Assembly: GCF_000826145.2 (NCBI RefSeq)
Contig: NZ_LN651337.1
Coordinates: forward strand, 1,313,945-1,377,944
Source of the DNA: Sporosarcina koreensis
Lineage (GTDB): Bacteria; Bacillota; Bacilli; Bacillales_A; Planococcaceae
Direction: 5' to 3'
Length of the DNA: 64,000 bases
Shown: positions 1 through 8,991 of the stretch, piece after piece
How the letters are laid out: every line of letters starts with the position of its first letter
Numbering within the stretch: position 1 is the stretch's first letter
Position numbers and translations under genes: made by a program
Notes under the pieces: generated by a model
What the model saw: the letters and a program-made list of their open reading frames with translations, nothing else
Told to the model about the DNA's origin: nothing
Database searches by the model: none

Positions 1-3
1 GAA

Positions 4-36
4 ACCGCCGGTGAGCCGTAATGGCCCATCGGCGGT
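4..36 (-). terminator. Probable terminator of the peptide-salvage operon
   Basis: Inverted repeat ACCGCCG/CGGCGGT, extended by a second imperfect seven-base arm around a GTAAT loop. It lies about 70 bases beyond the stop of the last gene of the operon. The minus-strand T tail would fall at or beyond the window edge, so only TTTC is seen. Confidence 0.5.
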
Positions 37-104
37 TATTCTGTTACTAACCATCCATATTCATGTTAAGGAATGCGGAGTGCCCAATTTCACTACGCTG
101 TAAA

Positions 105-809
105 TTACTTGCAGCAGGCCGATACGAATGCTTTAAATAACCTTTTGGAATAGATGTCACCTGCGCAAGCTGTATTTTCGGGATGCCACTGGACACCGAC
201 CGCAAATGCATGGATTTTGCTTTCAATTGCCTCGATAATCCCGTCACTTGCGGTACCTGTCACAGCCAGTGATTCTCCCACCTCCTTGACACTCTGATGA
301 TGGAACGAATTTACCAATATCGTCTGTGCTCCGAAAATCTGGGCAAGTCTGGAATCCGGCGTGACCGTGACTTTATGGGATAGGTGCTCTCTCGTCGCTT
401 TCTGGGCATGCTGAAGCGGTACCCGATCCCTTTGCGAATAGATATCCTGGTACAGTGTCCCGCCTTGTACAACATTCAGCACTTGGTGACCGCGGCAGAT
501 ACCGAGGACCGGTTTATCAGTTTCCAAGAACTTTCGGGCAAGCTCCAGCTCTTGCGCGTCCCGGCCTGGTGATATATCCCCAAGCATTCCATGTGGTTCT
601 TCACCATAACATAGCGGATCTACGTCAAATCCGCCTGACAGCAGCAAGCCATCCAGCCGTTCAGCGAGCAGTTCAGGCTCTGTCTTCATTCCCATAGCGA
701 GCAATACAGGAACCCCGCCTGCTTCTGTAATCGACTGGACGTACGCATGGTTCAGCATATAGCGGTATTCCAGGTCATTGTGGCAAGTAATGCCGATCAA
801 AGGCTTCAC
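105..809 (-). CDS. Gamma-glutamyl-gamma-aminobutyrate hydrolase-like class I amidotransferase
   Basis: A 235-aa cytoplasmic hydrolase of the PuuD/peptidase C26 type, which cleaves gamma-glutamyl amide bonds. The nucleophile motif LGICRGHQ and the C-terminal VGVQWHPE histidine/glutamate motif complete the expected Cys-His-Glu triad, and an N-terminal PLIGIT strand is typical of the family. The start chosen is GTG at 809, eight bases after AAAGGAGG; the ATG at 815 is too close to that site and a longer frame to 899 has no ribosome site. It is the last gene of the eight-gene operon, 129 bases after the regulator stop. With a GsiB-like importer and an asparaginase upstream, its substrate is probably an imported gamma-glutamyl compound, but the exact substrate is inferred. 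Confidence 0.8.
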   Translation of the reverse strand: MKPLIGITCHNDLEYRYMLNHAYVQSITEAGGVPVLLAMGMKTEPELLAERLDGLLLSGGFDVDPLCYGEEPHGMLGDISPGRDAQELELARKFLETDKPVLGICRGHQVLNVVQGGTLYQDIYSQRDRVPLQHAQKATREHLSHKVTVTPDSRLAQIFGAQTILVNSFHHQSVKEVGESLAVTGTASDGIIEAIESKIHAFAVGVQWHPENTACAGDIYSKRLFKAFVSACCK

Positions 810-938
810 GTCCATTTCCTCCTTTTCCGAAAGCCCCTCCGCTGATTGAATTGGCAAACACAGCACCGATCCCGTATTAGACGGCAGCAATTCAGCCAAT
901 CATCTGAAGTGAGCGTCACAGCTTCCCCGCATGCTCTT

Positions 939-1919
939 TCATGAATCTGCTATTTTAGGATCTCTGAAAAATTCGAGGAATGATTCACCTCTTTCCGAAA
1001 TCCTTGTTCCTCCTCTTCCGATACGCGCGTTTATCAATTTTTCTTCCTGCATCGCTTCAAGGCGGACTCTCAGCTGCTGATCAGAAAGCCTGATCCCTCT
1101 TTCAGCAAGACGGTCCTTCACTTTTGCCCGGCCTAACAGTTCAAATGCATCCTTGCCATCTTTGTAGATTTCCAGGATCATCAGACTTTCATCCAAAAAT
1201 CCGATACGTTCGATCTTTTCTTTTATCATTTCTATATCTTCAGCTGTGAATACGATTTTGGAGTTATTCCATGAATCAGGTTCGATGCCGCCTGATGGTT
1301 TCCTCTCCCGCTGTGTGCCCGTTTTGATTGCCTTATGGGCTATCGTGACTTGAGATTTAAAGTACCGGTTCATCAGCACCAGTTCCGGAATTGGACTGCC
1401 AAGCTCCATAGCAATTTGTTTGACTGTCCTGTAATCCAGCGTTCTTGGGCCGATGTCGATGACATTCTCGAACACCGCCGGCACCAGTTCGGATTCGCCC
1501 GGCGTAACAATCCAGTCCACATTCGCCGGTATTGCGCCAGAAGGGTCGTACGTTCGATAACTATGTTCATAAAAGATATGCTTCAGTGATTCGACGGTTT
1601 CCTCTGAATGTTCCATCGTATCGTTGATAATCAAGATCTGCTGGCCATTCGGCAGCTCTGTCAATTTCTCGGCTGCGGCAATATTGACCTCCCGGTTCGC
1701 CACGATCACTTTACATGATTCAGGGATGAATGGGGATGTGATTCCTCTGAGTACTTCTTTGGAAAGAACAACCAGATCCCCTGCTGCTGCCGTCTCCATT
1801 GTCAGTTGCTGCAGGGTAATCGGAAAGAGCTCCATTTTATCGCCAAATATATCAAACAGCTGATAGGCTACGATGTCTAAGTATTCTTTTTGAATGGAGA
1901 TAATATGAAGTTTCTGCAT
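939..1919 (-). CDS. Putative effector-sensing transcriptional regulator with C-terminal winged helix
   Basis: A 326-aa protein that I cannot assign to a named family. The first ~200 residues read as an alpha/beta receptor-like region, loosely like the N-terminal receptor part of PrpR-type regulators, without an AAA+ domain. Residues ~250-320 look like a winged helix-turn-helix (AKVKDRLAERGIRLSDQQLR and the following wing). The ATG at 1919 lies one base beyond the stop of the preceding ATPase gene; AGGAG is 16 bases upstream, which is distant. A longer frame to 1961 would overlap that gene. Sitting inside the peptide transporter operon, it probably controls this operon in response to an imported peptide or amino acid. 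It could instead be a non-DNA-binding sensor. Confidence 0.5.
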   Translation of the reverse strand: MQKLHIISIQKEYLDIVAYQLFDIFGDKMELFPITLQQLTMETAAAGDLVVLSKEVLRGITSPFIPESCKVIVANREVNIAAAEKLTELPNGQQILIINDTMEHSEETVESLKHIFYEHSYRTYDPSGAIPANVDWIVTPGESELVPAVFENVIDIGPRTLDYRTVKQIAMELGSPIPELVLMNRYFKSQVTIAHKAIKTGTQRERKPSGGIEPDSWNNSKIVFTAEDIEMIKEKIERIGFLDESLMILEIYKDGKDAFELLGRAKVKDRLAERGIRLSDQQLRVRLEAMQEEKLINARIGRGGTRISERGESFLEFFRDPKIADS

Positions 1920-1920
1920 G

Positions 1921-2901
1921 TTATATTTTCTCAAGCTCCTCAGCATAGTGGCAGGCCACATAATGTTCCGGATGCAGTTCGCGGAATTCCGGTACTTTCA
2001 GTTTACACATATCCTGGGCATACGGACAGCGTGTATGGAAGGTGCAGCCTGATGGAGGATTCGCCGGACTCGGTATATCGCCTTTCAAGATGATCCGTTC
2101 TCGTCTTATAGTAGGATCCGGGATGGGAACAGCGCTCAAAAGAGCCTTCGTATACGGATGGAGAGGTTTCTCAAAAAGTGCATCACGGCTCGCCAATTCC
2201 ACCATACGCCCCAGATACATGACACCCACCCGGTCGGAAATATGCTCCACTACACTTAAGTCGTGAGCGATGAATACATACGTCAGTCCGAACTCTTCCT
2301 GCAGATCCTTCATCAAGTTCAATACTTGCGACTGAATGGAGACGTCCAGTGCGGATACCGGTTCGTCTGCAATAATCAGTTTCGGATTCACTGCAAGTGC
2401 TCGTGCTATGCCGATCCGCTGCCGCTGCCCGCCGCTGAATTCATGGGGATACCGGTCTGCATGATAACGGCTGAGCCCAACAGTTTCCAAGAGTTCCGTC
2501 ACCCGCTGGCTTCGGTTCTCTTTGTGGAAGTTATGGACAATCAGCGGTTCTTCCAGAATTTCTTTTATAGTGAGCCTTGGGTTAAGCGAAGCATATGGGT
2601 CCTGGAACACCATCTGGAATTCTTTCCTCAAGGGACGTATTTGGTCGTCCGTCATATTGGTTATATCCTGACCTTCAAACAGCACTTTCCCTTCTGTTAT
2701 ATCCAGCAGTTTCATGATCATGCGGCCTGTTGTGGATTTTCCGCATCCGCTTTCCCCTACGATACTGAGTGTCTCGCCTTTGTTAACAGTGAACGAAACG
2801 CCGTCCACTGCTTTGACGAACTCTTTTTTCCGGCTGAACAGCCGCGATGGGAGCGGAAAGTATTTTTTAACGTTCTGTACTTCCAACAAGGTCTGGTTCA
2901 T
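1921..2901 (-). CDS. Oligopeptide ABC transporter ATPase, DppF/OppF type (GsiA C-terminal half equivalent)
   Basis: A 326-aa nucleotide-binding subunit that powers peptide import at the inner face of the membrane. It has Walker A GESGCGKST, signature SGGQRQR, Walker B LIIADEP and the H-loop IAHDLSVV. The C-terminal oligopeptide-transporter extension carries a cysteine cluster (CTFHTRCPYAQDMC) typical of OppD/F proteins. Start ATG 2901 follows GAGGAGG by nine bases and overlaps the end of the upstream ATPase gene by 35 bases, so translation is probably coupled. In enteric GsiA both ATPase halves are fused; here they are separate genes. Confidence 0.9.
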   Translation of the reverse strand: MNQTLLEVQNVKKYFPLPSRLFSRKKEFVKAVDGVSFTVNKGETLSIVGESGCGKSTTGRMIMKLLDITEGKVLFEGQDITNMTDDQIRPLRKEFQMVFQDPYASLNPRLTIKEILEEPLIVHNFHKENRSQRVTELLETVGLSRYHADRYPHEFSGGQRQRIGIARALAVNPKLIIADEPVSALDVSIQSQVLNLMKDLQEEFGLTYVFIAHDLSVVEHISDRVGVMYLGRMVELASRDALFEKPLHPYTKALLSAVPIPDPTIRRERIILKGDIPSPANPPSGCTFHTRCPYAQDMCKLKVPEFRELHPEHYVACHYAEELEKI

Positions 2902-3880
2902 CTGTCGGCACCTCCTCATGCAGCCAGCAGCGTACGGAATGATTAGTTGTCACTTTGTCCAAGGTCGGCTCCTTCTCCCAGCAAATATCCATGGCATACG
3001 GGCATCTTGGTGCAAACTTGCACCCCATCGGCATGTGTGATGGGATTGGGACGTTACCCGGAATGGACTGCAGCCGGTTCACACGCTCCCCGATTTTAGG
3101 GATGGATTCCAAGAGTCCCTGCGTGTATGGATGCTTCGGATTGGTGAAGATCGTAACGACATCACTTTCTTCCACTGCCCTGCCGCCGTACATAACGACC
3201 ACCCTGTCACACATTTCCGCAACAACCCCAAGGTCGTGGGTGATAAGGAGAATCGCCGTATCTGTTGTCTTGGTCAGACTTTTCATCAGTTCCAGAATCT
3301 GTGCTTGGATTGTGACATCCAAGGCGGTCGTCGGCTCATCGGCGATCAGCACTTTCGGATTGCAGGCCATGGCCATGGCAATCATGACACGCTGCCGCAT
3401 CCCTCCTGACAGCTGGTGGGGAAATTCATGGACAATCTTTTCCGGTCTTGAAATCCCGACGGCTTTCAGCATTTGGACCGCACGTTCCCTGGCCGCTTTT
3501 TTGGAGACCTTCATGTGCAGGATGATGGACTCTTCCAGCTGCCTGCCGATTTTGTAAACCGGATTAAGAGATGTCATCGGTTCCTGGAAAATCATCGCAA
3601 TATCATTCCCGCGGATCTTTCTCATCTCCCGTTCACTAATCTTGGTCAGGTCTGTTCCTTCGTACAGGATTTCCCCTCCGGCAATTTGTCCCGGAGTGTC
3701 TTTCAGCAGCCTCATGATAGACAGGGAGGTTACACTTTTTCCGCTTCCCGATTCGCCGACTATTCCAAGCGTTTCACCCTTGCCGACTTCAAAAGACACA
3801 CCATCAACAGCTTTTACAGTTCCCTCATCGCTCTTGAAATGCGTCTGCAAATTCTTTACCTGCAGTACTTTTTCCTTCAT
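2867..3880 (-). CDS. Oligopeptide ABC transporter ATPase, DppD/OppD type (GsiA N-terminal half equivalent)
   Basis: A 337-aa ATPase subunit with Walker A GESGSGKSV, signature LSGGMRQR, Walker B VLIADEPTTALD and H-loop ITHDLG. The C-terminal cysteine motif CKFAPRCPYAMDIC is the one seen in peptide importers. The start ATG at 3880 follows GAGGAGG with nine bases of spacing, whereas the longer frame to 3913 would run into the preceding permease stop. It pairs with the next ATPase to form the heterodimeric motor of the importer. Confidence 0.9.
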   Translation of the reverse strand: MKEKVLQVKNLQTHFKSDEGTVKAVDGVSFEVGKGETLGIVGESGSGKSVTSLSIMRLLKDTPGQIAGGEILYEGTDLTKISEREMRKIRGNDIAMIFQEPMTSLNPVYKIGRQLEESIILHMKVSKKAARERAVQMLKAVGISRPEKIVHEFPHQLSGGMRQRVMIAMAMACNPKVLIADEPTTALDVTIQAQILELMKSLTKTTDTAILLITHDLGVVAEMCDRVVVMYGGRAVEESDVVTIFTNPKHPYTQGLLESIPKIGERVNRLQSIPGNVPIPSHMPMGCKFAPRCPYAMDICWEKEPTLDKVTTNHSVRCWLHEEVPTDEPDLVGSTER

Positions 3881-3909
3881 TAGCAGTTTCCTCCTCACGC
3901 ATAGAGTGA

Positions 3910-4815
3910 TCACTCTTTGATCTTCGGATCGAGCGCATCCCTTAGACCGTCACCAAGTAGATTGAATGCGAGAACGGTCACGAAAATAGCGAGCCCTGGA
4001 AAAATCGTCACGTGAGGAGCCATATTCAGGTAGTCGCGTCCCCCACTCAGCATTGCTCCCCATTCAGGTGAAGGGGGCTGCGCGCCCAGTCCTAGGAAAC
4101 TAAGACTTGCTGCTGTCAAGATGGCAGAGCCGATCCGCATCGTGAAATAGACGATGATACTGGATACTGTTCCGGGAAAGATATGCTTCCAGATAATCCG
4201 ATTTGGTTTTGTTCCGATAGATTTTGTTGCTTCAATGTATAACGTGGACTTCACTGCAAGTGTCGAACTTCGCACAATACGTGCGAACATCGGCACGCTG
4301 AATATAGCGACCGCTATGATTACGTTGCCTAGGCCCGGGCCGAGAATAGCAATGATTCCTATCGCCAGCAGAATTCCGGGAAACGCAAGGAGCACATCAC
4401 AAATCCTCATGATAATTGAATCTATCCTCTTTCCATAGTATCCTGCCACGATACCGAGGAACGTGCCTCCGATTGCACCAAGAAGCACCGATGTGAGACC
4501 GACATACAGGGAAATCTGCGTTCCCGCCAGCACCCGGCTGAAGATGTCCCTCCCATAGGCATCGGTCCCTGCCCAATGCTGGGCAGACGGACCGGACAGT
4601 ACATTCTCATAATCCGGTTCTGTAATATCGTAAGGCGTGATGAAAGGACCGACAAACGCGATAATAATGAGGAAAATCACAAAGAAAAACGACAGGAAAG
4701 CCAATTTCTGCTTCTTGAACTTCCTCCAAAACTCAGAAAAAGGTGTTTTGGATGGGATATTTTCAAGCGTCTGCTGATAGTACGCTTCCTTGTTCGATAA
4801 CTTGACATCTATCAC
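3910..4815 (-). CDS. Peptide ABC transporter permease, DppC/GsiD-like
   Basis: A 301-aa inner-membrane permease with an N-terminal cytoplasmic segment, a membrane anchor around residues 38-60, a long extracytoplasmic loop and about five further membrane segments. The EAA-type loop ([20 protein letters not shown]) contacts the ATPases. Length is close to enteric GsiD (about 303 aa). GTG start 4815 lies seven bases after GGAGG. It follows the GsiC-like gene by 11 bases. Confidence 0.88.
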   Translation of the reverse strand: MIDVKLSNKEAYYQQTLENIPSKTPFSEFWRKFKKQKLAFLSFFFVIFLIIIAFVGPFITPYDITEPDYENVLSGPSAQHWAGTDAYGRDIFSRVLAGTQISLYVGLTSVLLGAIGGTFLGIVAGYYGKRIDSIIMRICDVLLAFPGILLAIGIIAILGPGLGNVIIAVAIFSVPMFARIVRSSTLAVKSTLYIEATKSIGTKPNRIIWKHIFPGTVSSIIVYFTMRIGSAILTAASLSFLGLGAQPPSPEWGAMLSGGRDYLNMAPHVTIFPGLAIFVTVLAFNLLGDGLRDALDPKIKE

Positions 4816-4826
4816 AAAGCACCCTC

Positions 4827-5747
4827 CTATTCATAGCGGATTTGCGGATTCAAAACGCCATACAGCAAATCGACCACCAGATTGATCAGGATGAACTCCA
4901 AGGCAAAGATCAGCATTTCAGCCTGGATCACCGGATAGTCACGATATGCGACGGAGTCGATCAGCAATTTGCCGAGCCCCGGCCAGCTGAACACAGATTC
5001 GATGACGACGGAACCACCTAAAAGAAATCCGAACTGCAGTCCTGTCATCGTCACCACGGGAATCAGCGCATTCCGTAATCCATGCCCCCATGTGATTTTT
5101 CTTTCATTCAATCCTTTCGAACGCCCGGTACGGATATAGTCCTCTTTCAATACGTCCATCAGCGAGGACCGCGTAAACCTCGCGACCACCGCAGCCACTC
5201 CTGTTCCGAGTGTGAATGCGGGAAGAATATAACTCTTCCACGACTCCATCCCGCCGCTTGGAAGCCAGCCGAGTGTAACTGCGAACAGCTGGATCAGCAT
5301 CAGACCGAGCCAGAAAGAAGGCAGTGACAATCCTGATACAGCACCGAACATACCAAGATAATCCTGCCACTTATTGCGTTTGGTGGCAGAAACCACGCCG
5401 ATGAACAGTCCGACTGCAACTGCCCATAACATACTCCATACGGTCAGCCAGAAAGTGGGCATGAATCGTTCACCAATTTCATAACTGACGGATCGGTTCG
5501 TTTTGAGGGAGTTTCCGAAATCACCTTTGAAAAGGTTTTTCATATAGGTGAAATATTGTTCAGTGACCGGTTTATCGAGTCCGAGTTCTTTCCGCACCAT
5601 TTCCACATCTTCGATCGTCGCATCTTCCCCCGCCACGAGTCTTGCCGGATCGCCGGGTATCATATGTACAAACAAGAAGATGAAAATCGAAACCAGAATG
5701 AGTATCGGGATGACTTGCAATAATCGTTTACCAAGAAACCGCAGCAT
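4827..5747 (-). CDS. Peptide ABC transporter permease, DppB/GsiC-like
   Basis: A 306-aa permease, the same length I recall for enteric GsiC. It begins with a membrane helix and the family motif [10 protein letters not shown], carries the EAA-type loop region around [13 protein letters not shown], and ends NPQIRYE as DppB-type subunits do. ATG 5747 follows AAAGGGAGG by seven bases. It forms the membrane channel with the downstream permease and probably takes substrate from the upstream GsiB-like lipoprotein. Confidence 0.88.
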   Translation of the reverse strand: MLRFLGKRLLQVIPILILVSIFIFLFVHMIPGDPARLVAGEDATIEDVEMVRKELGLDKPVTEQYFTYMKNLFKGDFGNSLKTNRSVSYEIGERFMPTFWLTVWSMLWAVAVGLFIGVVSATKRNKWQDYLGMFGAVSGLSLPSFWLGLMLIQLFAVTLGWLPSGGMESWKSYILPAFTLGTGVAAVVARFTRSSLMDVLKEDYIRTGRSKGLNERKITWGHGLRNALIPVVTMTGLQFGFLLGGSVVIESVFSWPGLGKLLIDSVAYRDYPVIQAEMLIFALEFILINLVVDLLYGVLNPQIRYE

Positions 5748-5774
5748 GTACAGACCTCCCTTTTAGATAAAGAA

Positions 5775-5797
5775 GGAGCGCTGAGCATCAGCGCCCC
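5775..5797 (-). terminator. Intra-operon hairpin between binding-protein and permease genes
   Basis: Ten-base stem (GGAGCGCTGA against TCAGCGCCCC, one mismatch) with a three-base loop. On the minus strand it is followed by TTCTTTATCT. It is placed as partial terminators or mRNA-stabilising hairpins often are after solute-binding-protein genes, which would allow more binding protein than permease. Confidence 0.6.
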
Positions 5798-5809
5798 CCG
5801 TATCCATCC

Positions 5810-7405
5810 TTACTCGATCTCAGCCTCAGAGACGCTCAAAGAGCCATCTGGAAGCAGGTATACACCCTTCAGATAATTTTTCTTGCCGGCAAGCGTATTG
5901 TCCGCTGACAGGAACACCCACGGAGCATCATCCCAAATAAGTTTTTGGACATCTTCATATGCTTTTGCCCGGTCATCTTCGTTCGCTGTTTGCAGGCCTG
6001 CACTGATGAGCTTATTCACTTCATCATTATCATAGTACGAAACATTATAGGACTTCGGAGGGAAGGCATCTTCTCCACCGACAAGCGGACGGATTCCCCA
6101 ATCGGCATCACCTGTCGATGGCGACCAGCCGCCATAGTACAGCTCAAGTTCCGCATCATCCGCATTTTGGACAGACCAGATCTTGTCTGACAGCGTACCT
6201 GATTCCATCGGTACCACTTCCACATCGAAGCCGACAGCTGCCAGCTGCTGCTGAAGGAATTCCATAGCTTTCACTGTGCTGGAGCTATTGCCGCCCCACA
6301 GTTTCGCTTTCATACCTTCTTTAACGCCCGCTTCCTTCAGAAGCTCTTTCGCTTTCTCAAGGTTAAAGTCATACAGCTCCTGCTTCGAGTAGAATTGGAC
6401 ATCAGGCGCGATGACCGAATCCAGCTTTTCGCCCTGTCCGTTCATGACGACTTTGATGAAAGCATCTTTGTCGATAGCGTAGTTCAGAGCCTGTCTGACT
6501 TTTATGTCATTGTATGGCTCCTTCATTGTGTTCATCGCCATATAGCGGACGACGATGGACGGCTTGCTTTCAACTTCGATACCGTTTTTCCCGTTTACCC
6601 CTTCCACCTGCTCTGTCGGTACAGGATAGATGAAATCGGCTTCTCCTGTCTGCAGCATGGCAATCCGTGAACCGTTTTCGGAAACGGGCTTGAATGTAAT
6701 TGCATCGACCTTCGGATATCCTTCGTTCCAATAATCCGTATTCTTTTCGATCTTCAGCCCTTCGCTCGGTTTCCACTCGACAAACTTGAAAGGCCCGGTC
6801 CCTACTGGATGCTTGCCGACGTCCTTTCCATACTCTTCAAGAGCCTTCGGACTGTGGATCAGTGCAGCCGGGTGAGCAAATGTATTGATCATGGCACCAA
6901 ATGGTTCAGACAGTGTGAATTTAACTTCGTAATCACTGATTACCTCAGTGGATTGGATCAAAGCAAACAGACTGTGACGCTTCAATCCGCTATCCGGATC
7001 CGCCAATCTGTCGAAATTGACTTTGACAGCTTCGGCGTTGAAAGGAGTCCCATCATGAAACTTTACATTCTCACGCAATTTGAATGTAAACTCCGTAGCT
7101 TCATCATTCGCATCATACTCCTCGGCCAGCAGCGGAATTACATTCATGTTTTCATCGAAGCCAAGAAGCCCTTCCATCATGGTCTTCTCTGCTGAGTTGG
7201 ACAAAGTGTCATTCGTATCGTGAGGATCCAGCGTCGTGAAGTTATCCGCAACTGCGATCACCAGGTCATTCCCTTCTTTGACAGCCTTCTTGCCGTCCCC
7301 CCCACTTCCTTCCGCGCTTCCCTCTTTGCCGGAATCGCTGCATCCAGCAAGCACAAGCAGCAATATCAGAGCAAATGCGGACAACCAGCCATACGTCTTT
7401 TTCAT
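5810..7405 (-). CDS. GsiB-like peptide/glutathione-binding lipoprotein
   Basis: A 531-aa extracytoplasmic substrate-binding protein (SBP family 5). The N-terminus is a lipoprotein signal peptide with lipobox LAGC, followed by a Ser/Gly/Lys-rich tether. The mature part matches from memory the enteric glutathione-binding protein GsiB at many places: TTLDPHDTNDTLS, HPVGTGPF, AMLQTGEADF and GGWSPSTGDADWG. That supports a glutathione-like or other short peptide ligand, but the ligand is not proven. ATG 7405 lies behind GGGGAGAAGAAG. It is the second gene of the operon, 22 bases after the asparaginase stop, and is followed by a hairpin that may raise its level over the permeases. Confidence 0.88.
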   Translation of the reverse strand: MKKTYGWLSAFALILLLVLAGCSDSGKEGSAEGSGGDGKKAVKEGNDLVIAVADNFTTLDPHDTNDTLSNSAEKTMMEGLLGFDENMNVIPLLAEEYDANDEATEFTFKLRENVKFHDGTPFNAEAVKVNFDRLADPDSGLKRHSLFALIQSTEVISDYEVKFTLSEPFGAMINTFAHPAALIHSPKALEEYGKDVGKHPVGTGPFKFVEWKPSEGLKIEKNTDYWNEGYPKVDAITFKPVSENGSRIAMLQTGEADFIYPVPTEQVEGVNGKNGIEVESKPSIVVRYMAMNTMKEPYNDIKVRQALNYAIDKDAFIKVVMNGQGEKLDSVIAPDVQFYSKQELYDFNLEKAKELLKEAGVKEGMKAKLWGGNSSSTVKAMEFLQQQLAAVGFDVEVVPMESGTLSDKIWSVQNADDAELELYYGGWSPSTGDADWGIRPLVGGEDAFPPKSYNVSYYDNDEVNKLISAGLQTANEDDRAKAYEDVQKLIWDDAPWVFLSADNTLAGKKNYLKGVYLLPDGSLSVSEAEIE

Positions 7406-7427
7406 CTTCTTCTCCCCTTTTGGTTTC

Positions 7428-8453
7428 TTATGATAAAGTGCATGTTGCCTTTTTCAATTTGAAAGCGGGTTCCAAATGCCCGATGACTTCTTCACGCGCA
7501 TTCCGCAGTTCAGGGTGATGATAGGATGCCAGTTTCTCTTCCTGCTGTTCCGTCAGTAATCCTAATTGCTTCAGTACTTCAACTGCTGCAGGATAGGCAG
7601 CACGTCCATTGCCGTCTTCAATTTTGATGGCAATTCCGATACCGCTTTCAAGATCGCCTATACAGTAGACGCCTTCAGCACCAGCTTTACCGAACATCCT
7701 GCCGCCCATCACTTTCATGAAATCTGTACAGAATCGGTCGGTCCCCCCAACCATTTCAGGCACTGCCATCATAGAAGAAGTAATCGTTTCAATCGCCTGC
7801 TTCCGCTTTTCAGGAAAGGTGTCCGGTTTCGACATTTTTGCAAAACATAACGCCAGACGATCGAGAGGAATTCCATGGACCGGAACACCGCACCCGTCAA
7901 TTCCGATTTCAATCTCACTGACCGGCACCTCTGAAAGATCGCTGATCACTTCAAGGATCCGCTGCTGTACGGGATGCTCCAGAACATAATAATCCTCGGT
8001 AGACTCTCCCATATATTTGGCGGTGGTCAGCATACCGCTATGTTTTCCTGAACAGTTGTTATACACAGGTGTTATAGGGGTCTCAGACTTGATCACTTGC
8101 TCGTAAGTGTCTTTCCATCTAGGCGGGTGGGTGCCGCATTTCAGATCCTCTACCTCAAGATCGAGTCTGCCCAGAATATCCTTCACTCTGGATGTGTGCT
8201 GTTCTTCGCCATTGTGGGAAGCACAGGCGAGCGAAATATCTGCCGCACTTAACTGATAGTAGTCAGCAGCTCCGGTTTCAATAAGAGGAATCGTCTGAAG
8301 CGGTTTCATAGAAGAACGGGCAAATGTCGCCCGCTCTGGATCGCCGCAGCTATAAAGCAGATTTCCGTTCGGATCCACCACGGCAATGTGGCCGTCGTGT
8401 GCGCTCTCCTGATACCCTCCTCTTTCTGCAATGACTAATCGATCTGCAGTCAA
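7428..8453 (-). CDS. Asparaginase, PF06089 (type II-like) family
   Basis: A 341-aa asparaginase related to the rhizobial inducible type, distinct from the common AnsA/AnsB fold. Family hallmarks visible are the ARSSMKPLQ start of the catalytic core, CASHNGEEQHT, NNCSGKHSGML, and GIDGCGVPVHGIPL. The two Cys/His-containing motifs fit a metal site reported for this family. The TTG at 8453 is chosen because GGGAGAG sits at correct spacing and the protein then starts TADRLVIAERGG; the frame can be read to a TTG at 8501 but no ribosome site precedes it. It leads the importer operon, the position that isoaspartyl peptidase IaaA holds before gsiABCD in enterics, so it may act on asparaginyl or isoaspartyl products of imported peptides. 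Confidence 0.85.
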   Translation of the reverse strand: MTADRLVIAERGGYQESAHDGHIAVVDPNGNLLYSCGDPERATFARSSMKPLQTIPLIETGAADYYQLSAADISLACASHNGEEQHTSRVKDILGRLDLEVEDLKCGTHPPRWKDTYEQVIKSETPITPVYNNCSGKHSGMLTTAKYMGESTEDYYVLEHPVQQRILEVISDLSEVPVSEIEIGIDGCGVPVHGIPLDRLALCFAKMSKPDTFPEKRKQAIETITSSMMAVPEMVGGTDRFCTDFMKVMGGRMFGKAGAEGVYCIGDLESGIGIAIKIEDGNGRAAYPAAVEVLKQLGLLTEQQEEKLASYHHPELRNAREEVIGHLEPAFKLKKATCTLS

Positions 8454-8509
8454 ATTACCACTCTCCCAAAATTCAATATTTTCTAATATTTTATTACACA
8501 ATCAATCTC

Positions 8510-8538
8510 ATTACAACCCCTTAATTGAAGTTTTTGAA
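8510..8538 (-). promoter_or_regulatory. Candidate SigA promoter of the peptide-salvage operon
   Basis: On the minus strand TTCAAA (8533-8538) and TGTAAT (8510-8515) are separated by 17 bases, in an AT-rich stretch 57 bases before the TTG start. Other AT-rich pairs are possible. Confidence 0.35.
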
Positions 8539-8593
8539 CTTTTGTATAATAGGGTTTTAATAAGTTACTTCACGTGGATTAATGTAATTAACT

Positions 8594-8630
8594 AAAAAAG
8601 CCGCCGATGAACAGTTATTGCTCATCGGCG
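8594..8630 (-). terminator. Rho-independent terminator of the PepSY gene
   Basis: Minus strand: stem CGCCGATG/CATCGGCG with a loop of about 13 bases, followed by GGCTTTTTTAG. It lies 10 bases beyond the PepSY stop and insulates the next operon. Confidence 0.85.
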
Positions 8631-8639
8631 ACTAGTATA

Positions 8640-8897
8640 TCAGTCAGGTTTCACACGCAGCACACGCCCGGTATTGGCGTCCACTTCCACTTCGAATTTG
8701 TGGCCATCTGCAGTCCGGATTTCCACTTCGTAGATCAATGTGCCGTGTTCATATTCCAATTCCGCTTTCACGACCTGCCCAGGCACCTGCTGCAGTGCGG
8801 CAGACATGGCCTGCTCCATCGAAATCCTCCGGTATTGCGGGTTCTGCCAGTGGTTCGCCCAGTATGGATTCGGTTCCGCCCAGTTCTGGTTTGTCAT
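8640..8897 (-). CDS. Small PepSY-domain protein
   Basis: An 85-aa protein without signal peptide. After a Trp/Asn/Pro-rich N-terminus it carries one PepSY domain (residues ~28-83): an AMSAALQQVPG helix, the LIYEVEIRTADG strand and the family ending EVEVDANTGRVLRVK. PepSY domains often inhibit peptidases or sit in surface proteins, but no partner is evident here. ATG 8897 follows GGAGGAGATAG; longer frames lack a ribosome site. Confidence 0.75.
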   Translation of the reverse strand: MTNQNWAEPNPYWANHWQNPQYRRISMEQAMSAALQQVPGQVVKAELEYEHGTLIYEVEIRTADGHKFEVEVDANTGRVLRVKPD

Positions 8898-8991
8898 GCT
8901 ATCTCCTCCAATTCGCCTGTTCCCTGACAGTGTATGCGGGCTTAAAGGAAATGTGAGACAGGAAGACGGCATACCGGTGAGAACCGTGCGG

